Source: Tilletia caries
Taxonomy: Eukaryota; Basidiomycota; Exobasidiomycetes; Tilletiales; Tilletiaceae
Direction of reading: 5' to 3'
Assembly: GCA_032718865.1 (NCBI GenBank)
Contig: JALUTQ010000001.1
Coordinates: forward strand, 124,001-188,000
DNA: 64,000 nucleotides
A program made the translations under genes and the position numbers. A model generated the notes under the pieces. That model was not told the DNA's origin and ran no database searches. It saw only the letters and a program-made list of their open reading frames with translations. Shown here one piece after another: positions 10,593 to 23,057 of the stretch. Within the stretch, counting starts at the first letter, position 1. The number at the start of each line of letters is the position of its first letter.

Positions 10593-11905
10593 ATGCTGGT
10601 CTCAATTTATTGCAATATATGAACACCCCCAACGTGAGCGTGCTAAAGATAGTAGTCAAATCGCGCCCCGATCGCGCTTAATCGCCGAACCTCCGGTTCG
10701 GGGCAGCTTGTCGGCGCCTTGTCGCTTCGTCGAATTAAGAGCATCCACCCCCTGGAGGTTGTTCTACGGCTGCTAGAACCGAAGACAAGATAGACTTTCA
10801 GTTTCTCTAATTAGAATGGGTCTGCTCGGTGGTCTCAGAGTCTCTGCCCTGTATCTCAAAAGGTTCACAGCTGCTTCCACACTCAATTGATGCTGCTCTC
10901 TGAAGACAGAAACCCTCGATTTACAGTATTGCTACCCGTGGATGACATGTGGAGGTTGGCTGGGCAAGGCGGGTGGGTGTGGTGTGGGCCGTGGTGTCGA
11001 GCAAGGTGGTGGCGGTGGTGAGGAAGGCGTCTGGAGACGCCTAGTCTCACTTCCCGGGTCGCTGCAGCAGTCACGTGATCACTATGCCTACTGGGTTTTA
11101 GCACTATTAGAAAGGTGTTTTAACACCCAAATCAGCGGAACAAAATAGAAAATTATAACATGGGGTAAACACGTGCGTTCCAGAAGCGCTTTACACCCCT
11201 TAAAACAACCCCCATGGTAGCAGTGAAGAGTTGGGTGGGGTTCGAAACTTTGAAAAAGACGATGATCGTCGCTGAGATGAGTCTCAGGTTGTTGTAATGA
11301 ATTGTAATGGACGTTGTGTGTGGCATTATCACTTATCAGGGGCTGGCTTTTGGATTACAAACGGGCGGTTGTAGTGCCTGAGAAGGAGAGGGCCATCGCG
11401 GCGGGACCTCATCTGGCTGTCAGTCAGTCAGTCAGTCAGTCAGTTTCTGGGTCCTCCTCACGCTCGCCCGCCTCGTCCTCGCCATCGACAGCAACCAGCT
11501 CGAGCTCATCCGCGCGCGCGTCACCCCCCGTTCTTCCGGTCCTTTCGCGCTCCCCCCCCACGTGAGACCCCCCCAGCGCCCAGTCATACGCCGCCGACGG
11601 CCGAACCAGAGGGTGAGTGTATACACGCGCGAGTGCGCAACAACAGACAGACGCGACTGACCCTCCATGTCCCTCTGCCAGTCGCACAGAAGCACAGAAG
11701 GGCTCAGCGCATACATACCTCCCACACACTCGTTTACAAACTCTCTCCCACACCCCCACTCTCCTTTCTGCCCCAGCGACGTCTCTTCCCACAGGTTCTG
11801 CGAACTCGACCGAACAAATCTCATCTCTTCCTTCAGCGCGCCCCCGTTTTCTCCCCCCAATCGCCATACAGACATCAAAGGGACAATTCTCGACGTCCCT
11901 CTAAT

Positions 11906-14900
11906 ATGACAAGGTCCGCGTCTGCTTCTGCTGCGTCGGCAGAAGCATCATCATCATCGTCACCGGCTCCCTCTTCGACTAGAACAGCATACAGGAGATC
12001 ACCAGTCATGCGGCGGCAGCATCGGACCTTCTTCTCCACCGCACTCGCAGCCGCAGCTTGCCTCCTTACACTCGGTCTTGCGGTCTCCCCCTCCGTCACC
12101 GCTGCCAGCGCATCTGCGAGCAACTTCCCCGCTATCGACTTTGAGGCCCTCGGCGCTCTGGGCGTCGTTGGCAATTTTATCGGTCTGGAGATCTTTAATG
12201 CGTCGGTGGAGGTGCAGCCGTTGCCCACGGCCAACGGATCGTCTCTCGTCGTCAGGGCACCCAACGGTACTTTGACCACTATTGGATCCACAAATCCAAA
12301 TGCGTCTATTAATGCAGTTACTACAGGCGGGCCAGGGGACGGCTCCGCGCCGATGGTCTACGTCGCTGGTAACTTCACCCACATCGGAGACATAGATGCG
12401 AGGGGGATCGCATACTATGATCCTGCTTCGCAGAAGTGGGACGACATGAACGGCGGTCTGGACGGTACTGTCCATGCACTCTACTATTCGGCAGAACACA
12501 ACGCTGTGCTCGCCGGCGGCAGCTTCCGCGCCCCTATCGACGCAGGCGATCAGGGAGATGCCTATCGCGGCTCGGTCGCCCTCTGGAACGAGCAGAGTGG
12601 ACAATGGCAACCCTTGAATTTCGGCGGCTTGAACGGAACCGTGTACAGTATCACCGACGGCTTTGACCCTTCCTTCATCCGATTTACCGGCTCCTTCCTC
12701 ACTCTCTACGGAAGCGGTCAGAATGCTACTTCGGACACCATGAGTTCGCCGTCGTCCCTCACTCGGGTCCTCCAGCCGTACTCCCTGGCCATGTCCCAGG
12801 TCAGCGGTGGCCCACCGACCGAGAGCCCGGACTACAACAATGCCCTCCAGATCCTCTGTCCTCAGGGCGAAGACGGTCCCGGAAACTCCTACCTTTTCGC
12901 AGCAGGCATCCAGGGCTTGCTTACCGTCGAGGCCTTCCGAGTCCTCCAGATCGCCGCCATTCGACTCGGCAACACTCGCATTGACGGTCGCGGTCTGAAG
13001 GGCTTTAGCATCGTGTCCCTGCCTGACAACCAGATTCTCGAACTTGTCTACAAGGATCCTGCCACGGGCGCAAACGTCACCTGCTCCGACAACTGCATAC
13101 TCTCGCACCGTGGCAACCTCACCTACCAGGACTTCTTGATCTCGCCCGCTCAGGGAGGCACCAAGACCTTGACTGGGATCCAGCTCCGGGTCAACAGCTT
13201 CTACGGTACGGGCGCAGGTCTCCACATCCTTGAGCTCCTTTCGGACGGCGCTTGGACTTGGGCAAACAATGCTCTCAACCGTGGCCGATGCTCTTCGCCC
13301 GTTCCCGGCGTGAACGGCACTCGCTCGATCACCTCCCACATCGGCGACTGGGACTTCACTTCGTACAACCGCGGTCTGGCTCAACAGCCCATCCTCGAAT
13401 TCAGCGACTCCTACTCGAACCTGGCTGCCGACGTGGAGGAGAACATCAATGTCGAGTTCCACGCTGACATCCCCGTCGACGGCAACTACACCGGTTATCT
13501 CTCCATCCCTGGCTGTGTTCCCGACAACTCGTGCGGACGCCGGACCCTGTCGCTCGTGACTGTATACCCCACGCCGGACCAGAGCGTGTCCTTCCAGACG
13601 TATGTCAACCAGACGGTGGAGCAGGACACGGTCGTCAAGATCTTTGACGGCGAAGTTATCGGCACCCGAGCGGATGCGATCGAAGGCGTGACCGACTTTA
13701 TGCCTCGGGTCGTGCTATCGATCGCTCCCAATGCCACCGCACCGGATGGCCAGACCGAGTTCACCATTGTGGCCGACAAGCTTTCGTTCCAGCTGCGCAA
13801 CAGCAACCAGACGTCGCCGATGACGGGTCCTGGCTTTGCTTTTGGCTTGATCGAGTTTGATGTGTTCAACTCGACTGCGGCGCTGCCTCGCTATGTGAAC
13901 ACTACCTTGACTCGCTCCGTCGCTACTACTAATGGTACGGCGCTTTCGTCGGGAGGTGCCAACTCGTCGGAGAGCGGCTCGTCTGGCACCTCGTCTGCTC
14001 TCGCAAGCGTCGACCCTGCTGCTCTTGAAGGCGCCGACCCTTCTGTCATCGCAAGCGCACTCAGTGCGATTGCGGCCTCCCTTTCTAGCTCCAACGGTGC
14101 GAAATTCGCGGCGAAGACCAATAGGCCCAAGGCTCGCCAGGTGTCCGAAAGCGGATCGGAGTCTAGCACGACTCGCTTGACTCGCTCTGGTCGGGGCTCT
14201 GCTACTGCGACTGCATCGTCCTCTTCATTGACGGCGACGGATTCGGCCGCATTGCCTACGGGAACGACGGCCCTGGAGCAGTATCAGAACTACGCCCTCC
14301 AGCTCTTCCTGCCTTCTTTCCAGAACACCACGCAGACTCCGCTTGACCACTTTGCGACTGCGCTCTTCGAGGCTGGTGTTAACGGCTCGTACCAATTCAA
14401 CAGTACGGAGCTTGGTCACCCGGGACAAGCCACTCGTGCCGTCGCCGACGTTGCGAACTTCACCTTTATCGGCGGCAACTTCACTTCGCTGGCGCCCCTT
14501 ACCAACAGCACCGGCTTTGCCAACCTGGTCGGGTACAATGTGTCCAGCGGCGGTCAGAACCTCACCCGTCTGAGCGGCGGGGGTTTGAATGGACGTGTGC
14601 TTGCGTTGGCTGGTGATGGTAACATCCTCTATGTGGGCGGTGAATTCACTGGACTTGCGGACTCTCCCAACACGTCGGTTCCTTACTTTGGGAAGTACGA
14701 TGTGCTCGCGAACAGCTGGCTGCCCACTGGATCCGCCCTCGATGGTCCCGTGTCTTCGTTGACAATCCTGCCGAACTCGACCCTGCTGCTGACGGGAGCG
14801 TTCACAGCTGCCAATGGTACCCTTGGTAACGGTGGCTTCGCGATGTACAACACCACCTCCGGCTCTTGGGTCCAGCAAGATGGTCTGCTGTCGGGAACCG

Positions 14901-17276
14901 TCAACGCAGCTGCGGTGGCGGTCAACGACGCCAATGGCCGGAACCACACGACGACCTACCTTGTTGGTCCGATCACCGCCGTGAGCGCCTTTGCTGTTCC
15001 CGGAGCTGCCAAGATTGAGCCTGCGCAGGCGGAGAACTCGTTCCCTGCAATCAATGCGCTCAACTTTGCCTTCCTGAAGGAGGCGCCGGCTTCTGCGACC
15101 AATGAGGGCAGCGCCAACGTTCTCAACGGCACGGTCTTGTTCAACGGCACCGTCGCACTCCAGAACGGTACTCTTGTTGCCCCGAACGGAACGGTTATCT
15201 ACTCGCCCGCTCGCAACAGCAAGTCGCCAGCTGGTCCCGACAGCTCGACCAGTGCCGGCAGTCGCTTTGCGAACCGGGTCGCTCGTCGTGCGGCTGCCAA
15301 ACAGGCCGCTCAGAGTCCGAAGATCAAGAGGGATCTGCTTCACACCTACCAGCGTCGTGCCAGCGCGATCGAGCCCGAGATTCTTTCCTCTGCCGAGGGG
15401 ATGAATGAGATCTACACGTCTGCATTCTATGCGCGCTCCGATGGCAGCTACCTGCAGGTTGTCGGAGGCAACTTCACCACGAGCAACAATGTGGTCAACC
15501 TGGGTGCGTACGACCCCGTGACGAAGACGTTGAGCGCGTTCCCGGCGATCCCGTCCAACCTTGCCAATTTCACCACCGTGCGGGCCCTGCTTGTGATCGG
15601 TGACCAGGTCTTCGTAGGCGGTGACGGCGGTCTGGCGTCGTACAACTTTGTGGCCCAGGCCTGGGACAACACCACGACTCCGCTTTCGTCGGACGGTGGG
15701 AACGCGCTTGTGGTGCGGTCGATTGTGCACCGGCCGGACACGTCGGAGATCTATGTTGGGGGTGCGTTTGACAATGCGGGCTCGTTGCCTTGCTCGTCGG
15801 TGTGCATGTGGGATAATAGTCAGCTTCGGTGGAGTCCGCTTGGCACGAGCTTGAATGGTGATATTGCCGTTCTGGATTTTGCAGGGGTGAGTTGCCCTGC
15901 CCCTCGCTCACAGTGCGAACATTTAATCGGGATGGCTCAGTACTGACACAATTGAGAAACTTCATTTTGCTGATCATCAACAGGCGAAGGCATCTACTCT
16001 CATTGCTGCTGGTAACCTTCAAGTGGCGAACACGCCTGCTCCTCTCGCTGCGTATGATACGACTCAGGACAGTTGGGTCGCTCTCGGCTCTGTCGGCTCC
16101 GATGCCAATCAGGCGCCCGGTGTTGCGACGGCCATGAGCGTAAACAATCTGCAGCTGAACTCGATCTTCGTTGCCGGTCGATCTCAAGACGGTGCGGCGC
16201 CTTACCTGGCCAAGTGGGATGGTGTTCAGTACAAGCTTCTCGGGGACGAGGAGCTCCAGCCTGCCACGGGCATTCAACAGTTGACCCTTGTGCCCATCCT
16301 GAAGGCCCACGAAGGCAACAGCATCCTGGAGAACAACCGTCTGCTGGTCGTCAGTGGTGTCTTGGAGCTTGCCAGCTTTGGCAACGTGTCTAGCGCCTTC
16401 TTTGACGGATCGAGCTGGCAGCCTTTCCTCCTTGGCGCCGGAAATGACGGCACCCACGGCATTATCCGCGCCGTCGTCAGAGCAACGGAGGTTCTCAAGT
16501 TCTCGAACTTGCGACGCCTGGCGGTTGGCCTTGTTATCCTGATTTCGATCGCCATCGGCCTCGGACTCGTCTTCTTGCTGACGCTGCTTGGCTTGCTTTG
16601 GGCCATGGCGCGACGGAACAAGAATAAGGGAGTCGACGCCCCGCTGTCGGCTTATGATGATGTTCCGGGTGACGGCGAGCACCAGGGCCGGCCGTCGAGT
16701 CTGCTTGCGACTTTGAATGCTGCGACGGAGAATGTGATGGGAGCGAATGCCGCACCGGGTTCGGCTGCACACGGCAGCAACTATGCCCCGGGCGTTGCGG
16801 GCGTCGGTGCGGGTGCCGCGGCGGCTGCTGCAGCTGCGAGTGCCGGACATGCTGCGACTTCCTCTGGCCATGGACGGCCCGACTCTGGGCCGCTCGGCAC
16901 GGTCGAGAACAGTGATGAGAATGGAGGAGGTCCGTCGACGGCGTACCACTCTGAGGGTGCACAAACGGGCCGGAGCGGGGCATCGCAGTACTACACCGAC
17001 GATGAAAACCTGGGTGCTGCGGAGGCCGCGGGAGCAGGAGCATTAGGTGGAGGAGCAGCGGCCGCTGCCGCCGCCGCTGCAGCCGCAGCGGGCCATTCTG
17101 GCGCGGGAGGCGTGCCGGCACGGGCACGGTATAGCTTCGAGGCTACACACGAGTCGGAGCTGAGCATGCATGCGGGCGACCAGATCACCATCCTGGACGA
17201 CTTGGACGAGCACTGGTGGCTGGCTCGAGACTCAAGCGGACGGGAAGGCGTGGTACCGTCGACGTACGTGCTGTGA
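11906..17276 (+). CDS. RAX2: RAX2-like cortical polarity protein with C-terminal SH3 domain
   Basis: Two exons, 11906-15886 and 15984-17276, joined in phase 0 across a 97-nt GTGAGT...CAG intron; 1,757 aa. RAX2-family proteins are type I membrane glycoproteins marking growth sites at the cell cortex. Visible: a hydrophobic signal segment at residues 42-60; a very long extracellular part rich in N-x-S/T sites, with repeated beta-propeller-like units (VYVAGNFTHIG, LYVGGEFTGL, FIGGNFTSL, IYVGGAFDNAG); one transmembrane helix at about 1505-1535 (VILISIAIGLGLVFLLTLLG) followed by RRNKNK; an Ala/Gly-rich cytoplasmic linker; and an SH3 domain at about 1705-1757 (ARYSFEATHESELSMHAGD, WWLARD, GVVPSTYV). 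A later ATG at 12008 (residue 35) would place the signal peptide at the very N-terminus and may be the true start. Confidence 0.9.
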
Positions 17277-17904
17277 AGGCCCCCGCAAACCCTTCCCCTT
17301 TTCTCGACATGCGGACTTTTTTTGCTTCCTCCTCCGTCCTCCATTCACCCTGCCTCGAGACATTTCTTAATCTCCCTCGCGAGCACGGTCGATACCCCCC
17401 TTTCGAGCGCGCCGTCAAGAAACCTCCGCCTGAGCGAGCTCCCGAATGAGCTGTCACACTTTTATACTGCACCCCCCTTATTCCCCACCCACCCAACCCC
17501 CCGTGCTTATCCAGCCATTACCCGCCCCCCCATTGCCCTTTCGCCCCCTACTTTTGCAGCCTGCTCCTCTTTCGTTGTGACACTTCGTTCCGCTCCGTTC
17601 CTTCCCCCCCGTCTCGACTTCACACATCTACCCAGACAGAAACAGCATCCGCGCTGCGAGACAGACACGCACGCAAACACACATCTCTCTCTTCCTCTCT
17701 CTTCCTCTCGCTCTCGGTTTCCTCGCTATCCTTCTTTCGTGCTGTTACTACCTAGAAGAAGAATCAGAAGACACCCTTCTGCTTTTTGCTACATACTGTA
17801 CCTTGCATCGCCTCATCATTCGTTCATGCTGTGGGGCAAGGAAAGGAAGGTATAGGGAAGGTCGCGACGTCCACCACGACCAGGCATATGTACACACAGC
17901 CCTG
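17277..17904. other. RAX2 3' flank and promoter of the next gene
   Basis: Strongly pyrimidine-rich plus strand (17440-17760), as often seen upstream of fungal start sites. An upstream ATG at 17826 is followed after eight codons by GTATAG, so a short 5' exon or leader intron is possible. No other gene seen. Confidence 0.5.
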
Positions 17905-20403
17905 ATGACGATGCTGCCAGGACCGGCGACGGCGCTGGCGACACTCTTCCAGGACAGCAAGCTCGACATTGAGCTCGACGATGCCATCGAGCGCACTGGT
18001 CGAGCATTCTTCGGTGAGCACGAGCCAGCTGAGGTCGGTTTCGTTGATTGATCTCGCCCTTGACAATGCTGAAGATATTGCACTCTCTCCTTGCAGATCA
18101 GATCCTGGTGCCGACGATCGTGCTGCGCTTGCCCGCGTCGCCCAAGGTGCTGCCACCACCCAAGAGCTCTTCCGAGGCTCCCGCGTTCTTGCTGCCAATA
18201 CGGACTCCCTTCCCAGGCAGCAGTCCCGACGGGTTCTCGACGGAACCCAGCCCGGCCTTTCCCTCCGAATACGAGCACGACGAGCACGACGCCAGCCATG
18301 ATCACGACGACGAGCATGCGCCGGACGGAGGCGATAGGAATCGACCCAGTGTGCCCCGTCTCTTGCGCACGCTGCTCTCCCTCATCCGCATTCAGGTAGA
18401 TGGGACGTATGCTGTTTCCCGAGTGGCGGCCGCTCGTTCTGTCCCTACTTCTACCGTGCCCGTCCCGAGCGTGCGCGCGGAAGATCAGCAGCTTTTCAAG
18501 GCGCAGAGCGCAGCAGCGGAAATGAATGGGCCGGGAGGAGCGGCAGAGCAGCAGCAGCAGCAGCAGCAGCGGCCCTCCGCCTTGGTGCCGTTCCACACCC
18601 AGAGCTGGGCAGGCAACAAGAATGGTCGTCCCGCGGTCAGCAGTGCTGTTCAAGGCTCAAGCTCGAAAGCGAAGGATTCCAGGGACGGTCAAGAAAAGGA
18701 GCGCGGCCAGATCACTTTTGAGAGTGATTCTAGTGGGAAGTCGCAAGATGGGCGATGGGTCGTGCGATGGAGCTGTGAAGTGCCTGTCTGTGAGTTTATC
18801 ATGCTCTGATCAATTTGACTTGCCGCAGACACCAACAGAGTGCTGAACCTGATTTTTCCCCCCCATAGCTTTTATGCAGCTTCCGTCCATGACTCCCGCC
18901 CTTTCCCTCACGGCATCTCTGTCCCTCCTGCTGTCCTCAACTCAGCTTGCCCTCCTATTCGACATCCCTGCGCCGATTGACGTCTTTGTCGGCGACCAAG
19001 ACCTCCTGTCCGCCCTGTCCGAAGGACCCGTCTATCCTGGCGAATCTCCCTCAGATCGAGCCCAGCGGACCAAGAGCAGTCTAGCACGCTTGCCCCTCTC
19101 TCAGCTCTCTGCGCAGGTCATCGGCACGAAACTGCTCACACCCCAGAATGCAGCAAGGGAAATCAAGGGACGCTCTAGCCGCGGGTTGACCCTTCCACCT
19201 CCGCCGGATGCTGTGCAGGATGACCCAGAAGATGCATTCGACGGCGACCTTTCCTCGAGAAGACCCTCTGCGACGCCGAGCCAAGCCGGAGCCAGCTCCG
19301 GCGCCAAACCTGCGCCGCCTTTCAAAAATGCTTTCTCTCAGACGACGTCCGGCACATCGGACACTGGACCCTCCCCAGCTTTCTCACGGGAGCGAAGAGT
19401 GCTCAAACGCAGTTTTCTTCGTATCCTGGATGTCTCCAGTGCTGTCAGCGTACGCTTACGAACGGTGCTCAGTCCGGAGAGGCCAGCTACGTTCGGATCA
19501 TCACTTTCTGAACCTGATCCACAGCTGGACGATGCTGTTGACGGCGATGACGATGGTATGGAGCCGTACGATGAAGACAGTGCAGGTGCAGATGCAGCTG
19601 TGGTCACATCAGCGCCGAGGTTGGAGCGGTACCCATTCGACGATGGCGGCGCGTTGCTTCTGTGCGTAGAACTCGACCATCCACTCTCTCCAGCCGCGAT
19701 GAGAAATGCGGCACCTTCATTCTCAACCTCGTCCAGAGCCTTTGGACAACTCTCCTTCGAGATCATCAATGTCAAGATTGATGTCCTGGAGCCCAACTCT
19801 CAGCTGGCGATGAATGCCAATGCCAATGGCTCCGTCGTACATGCGGTTAAGCCGGCTGTGAACGAGACCTTGCGTGCGACGCTGTTCGATCCTCAACAGG
19901 CCTTGCAAGACGACAAGACGGAGTCGGGGGGCAGCCACAAGGGATCGTCGTTCCCCTTCGTCCTGACGGAGGGACAACAGCGGAATCTCGTCTACTGCGT
20001 CGATTTCATTGATCCCATTCCCACGATGGCCGAACCTGGCAGAGCGGACTCGCGTCCCCCATCGGCCCTCACGTTCGCCCCGGGCCAGCCCCCCGCAGAC
20101 GTCAGTCCGGTTCGGCAGGTCAACATCGTAGTCGAGGCGAGGCCGCTACTGAGGCGGTCTCAAGTGGAGCCGTACAAGATCGATGGTGATCACCAAGAAG
20201 CTGGAGACGTCGGGAATGACAAGGATGCGACACCGGACGCGGACATCTTGCCTTCGTTTTCGTCGGCATGGAACTGCACGGTGGACATTGCGACGGCCCG
20301 TACGAATTTGCGACGACGGAACGAGGTCCGCTTGGGCAGAGAACAGCGGGAGCGCATGCTCTTGGAGGAGCAAGTACCTGTATATCTAGCAACATCAGCA
20401 TGA
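17905..20403 (+). CDS. Uncharacterised 778-aa protein, possibly TRAPPII subunit Trs65-like
   Basis: Three exons, 17905-18013, 18097-18789 and 18869-20403, with GTGAGC/GTGAGT donors and consistent phases. The first exon (LDIELDDAIERTGRAFF) splices to QILVPTIVLRLPASPKV. An acidic His/Asp-rich region and a polyglutamine run (CAG repeat near 18548) follow. The C-terminal half looks like beta-rich domains (FPFVLTEGQQRNLVYCVDF near 19950; WNCTVDI near 20270). The pattern of beta-sandwich blocks with a 'free voltage' motif before an NLVY-type strand reminds me of the TRAPPII-specific Trs65 family, which acts in late Golgi trafficking, but I am not sure. Gene existence is well supported, the function is not. 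It lies between RAX2 and convergent AP-2 mu. Confidence 0.7.
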
Positions 20404-20552
20404 ATGAGCAACGTGGGCACGCATTACGCATTCCTAATGAATCGCTTTTTTCGAACGCGGACAAATTGGAGGGACTGAGATTACACTGGTGAGAAAGTAT
20501 GTGTGCGAAGGAGGAGAATTGGGAAGACAAAACCCATCGGTACAGGGAATGT

Positions 20553-22769
20553 TCAGAAACGGACGAGGTAGGACCCGTTTGATCTTGAGACGTATCGGAC
20601 CCATTTGACGGTTTGATCTACGGAAGAAGGCGACGGAGACAAAAGGACATCTCTCGCCATCAGCACATTGCACGAGAATAAGAAGGAGTCCCTCTGCGCT
20701 GAGGGGTAATGGGAAAAAACTCACAGTTGCTCTTCTCCCAAACTTTTAAGAAGCGCACAAGGAGCCCGGACGCAGTGAACATCAGCACTTGGAAGTCGAC
20801 CTCGATCGGCGGACGACTCCAAGCTTTCGCATGCGTTGTCGCTGACCGTTCCGCCTCTGCTTGAAGAGTGGCTTCTCCCATGCCTTGAATGCGTGGGATC
20901 CTGCAAAGCGAGCATAGTCAGTCAGTCAAAAGCTGAAGAACACCAGCCAATCCAAATCCCCCCCCCAAAAAAGTCCTAGACTCACTTCCACACAATCATG
21001 TTGTCCGAAGGCTCGTACTTGGCCTTCCCAATCCCAACCTGGCACTTGACATTGGTGGTGTTCAAAGGCGTCGGTATCCTCAAAACGACATTGTTCGCAC
21101 TGAGCTTGGCGTCAAAGTTGGCCCGGACATGGATGTTGTACTCGACCCGGGACTTCGACACCTCCTCCACGATCGGCTGTACTTTGAACGGTAGGTTCAC
21201 GTTGGTCGTGCATCGATATCTGTGGGCGGGGGTGGGAGAAAGAACGAGGAGGGTTGTAAGCATCAGAAGGAGGGGATTTCTATGCCAAGGATTGTAAGTC
21301 CCTTACCTCATGAGCTCGAATTCGCCATCTGGCGGGATGAAGCTGATGCTGCGGTCTGAGTCGAATCTGGACAGCTTGACGCATTGGTGGAATTGGCAGT
21401 CGTCCAACTCGACAGCACCTTCAGCTGGGTTGTTCACCCCCCTGAGAAGAGGTGGGAGGGGGTCGATCAGTAATCAAGACACATATGGAATTTTCGGACA
21501 GTGAGGGCAACACTCACGATTTGTCCAGCTTGAGCTTGTCATTCAGTCCAAACTTGCATTCTGGTGTCCCTGAGAGATACGCTCTCATCATGATCTGCCC
21601 ATCGACGTCGGCCCTTAGCACAGTTCCTGCACACGGCGAAAAGGTGGCGGAATGTGAGCGCCCCGTCCTTTTTCTGGTCGCATACCCTCTCCATGAACTG
21701 ACCTTTTGAGCTCATCAGCAGATTGACAGTTTCGATGACGTCCATGAACGCCTCATTCTTGCGATACTTGACATCGGCTCTCCTCCACGACGTTGCCCCC
21801 GTAGCTTGAATGGTGATCTTGCTACTCTCTTCTCGGACCGCTTGTTCGGACTTGACAGACTCAGTGGTGATGTACATCTTCAACGTGTCGGTCTCGCTAT
21901 TTTGCGGGTAGCCGAAGTCGAGGACCTCTGTCGAAAAGATGGGAGGGAGGAAAAAGCTTGGCCCCTTAAGCTGGTGGGTTGCGGGTTAATCCAATCGGTG
22001 CACTTCCGCCACAACTCACCGTCGAGAAGCTCATACAGGAGCACAAAGTTGTTCTTGACGCATTCCTCGTCCAGCTTGCCGAAGTAGCTCCGGCCGATCT
22101 GAATTAGGCGGTAGCAGAACTCGAAGACGAGGGCCGCATTCGCATTCGACCTGTTCGAAGGGGGGAAAGGGAGGAACCAACACAACCGGCGAGTTTCAGC
22201 CAACCCCCGTCTGGAAAACAACAGAAGCAAATTGGGGTACTCACTTTGTGACTGCGACGATGTAGAGGTTCTCGTGTCGGACGTGGAAGAAGGAAGTGCT
22301 TCCGAGGGTGATGATGGGCGAACGAACGTCGGGATTGGAAACGACTTGAATGCGGAAGATGTCCGCTATGGAGCGTCTGTGTGGGAGAAGACAGGCAGGC
22401 TGGGTCAGTACAGACAGGTAGACCAAGAGGAGTCTCCTCCGTGAGCTCCGGCAAGCTCTGGGGCTCGAGGCCCGAGGCCAGGACTGACTTGAGATCACTC
22501 CGGAAGAGGCGCGAGATGAGGACCTGGAGAGGAAGAAAAGGAGGTTCAGCGCATACTGCCCTGCCCCACGCGCATACAGCCTCCTTTCCTGCGCTTACCT
22601 CGCCCTTCTGATTGAAGATGAAGAATGCCTGGAAGGAAGAGAGAGAGGGGGAGAAAAGGAGGTCAGCGTTGGAGTCTGTGCGTGCACCTCATTCGTTGCA
22701 CTGGGCAGGCAGCATGCAGGCGTGTTGGTTTGGGCTCTGGGCTCTGGGCTGGCTGCTCACTGAGATCAT
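20553..22769 (-). pseudogene. APM4: AP-2 complex mu subunit (Apm4), one apparent 1-bp frameshift
   Basis: Eleven exons: 22761-22769, 22599-22628, 22489-22523, 22245-22376, 22020-22150, 21703-21928, 21518-21626, 21307-21441, 20986-21219, 20725-20900, 20553-20617. The product (about 426 aa) matches the mu2 pattern throughout: N-terminal longin part (FFIFNQKGEVLISRLFR), the hinge with [23 protein letters not shown], then the mu homology domain with [32 protein letters not shown] and a VRF C-terminus. ATGATSWRRADVKYRKN fits mu2 rather than mu1. Every exon joins in phase except exon 6, which has one base too many: an A5 run (T5 at 21900-21904 on the plus strand) lies inside the conserved YPQNSETDTL motif, where four A would keep frame. 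No intron can sit there. AP-2 mu recognises cargo in clathrin endocytosis. An essential-looking gene broken only here suggests a base error. Confidence 0.9.
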
Positions 22770-23057
22770 GCTGGGCTTCCGTCTGCGGTGCGTTCCGTCC
22801 TTGCTGCTGCGAGAGATGAGCGCTGCGGTCCAAAGGAGAAGCCAGGCCTATGCTATGCTGTGCCGTGCCTTGAGGTCGTCGTGGTCCTGAACCAGGGCTA
22901 GGTCGGGAAGCAGGAGGACCAGGTCGTGTTGATCTCCAGCCTACTCTCCTTCCGGACCACCATCACCGCATCGCATCGCATCAGCGCAGGCACAGAACCC
23001 AGCCTCTCAGCTCAGCAATCCATACGCTGAACCAATAGCAGCAGCACACAGGAGGCC

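Larger units (their letters stand above)
10250..11905. other. Intergenic stretch with repeat remnants and RAX2 upstream region
   Basis: Contains the GC hairpin, the tRNA-like sequence, a second MULE-end-like piece (10674-10760) with CCACCCCCTGGAGG at its far end, and a GTCA microsatellite at about 11419-11444. The last 300 bases are pyrimidine-rich and probably belong to the RAX2 promoter and 5' leader. Confidence 0.55.

Noticed and set aside
11419..11444. CRISPR-like or regulatory array at the GTCA repeats
   Set aside because: It is a plain tetranucleotide microsatellite with no spacers, in a eukaryotic genome.
11999..13462. 487-aa minus-strand frame inside RAX2 (and a 501-aa one at 14225-15730)
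   Set aside because: Shadows produced by strong codon bias on the RAX2 strand; composition is typical of antisense frames.
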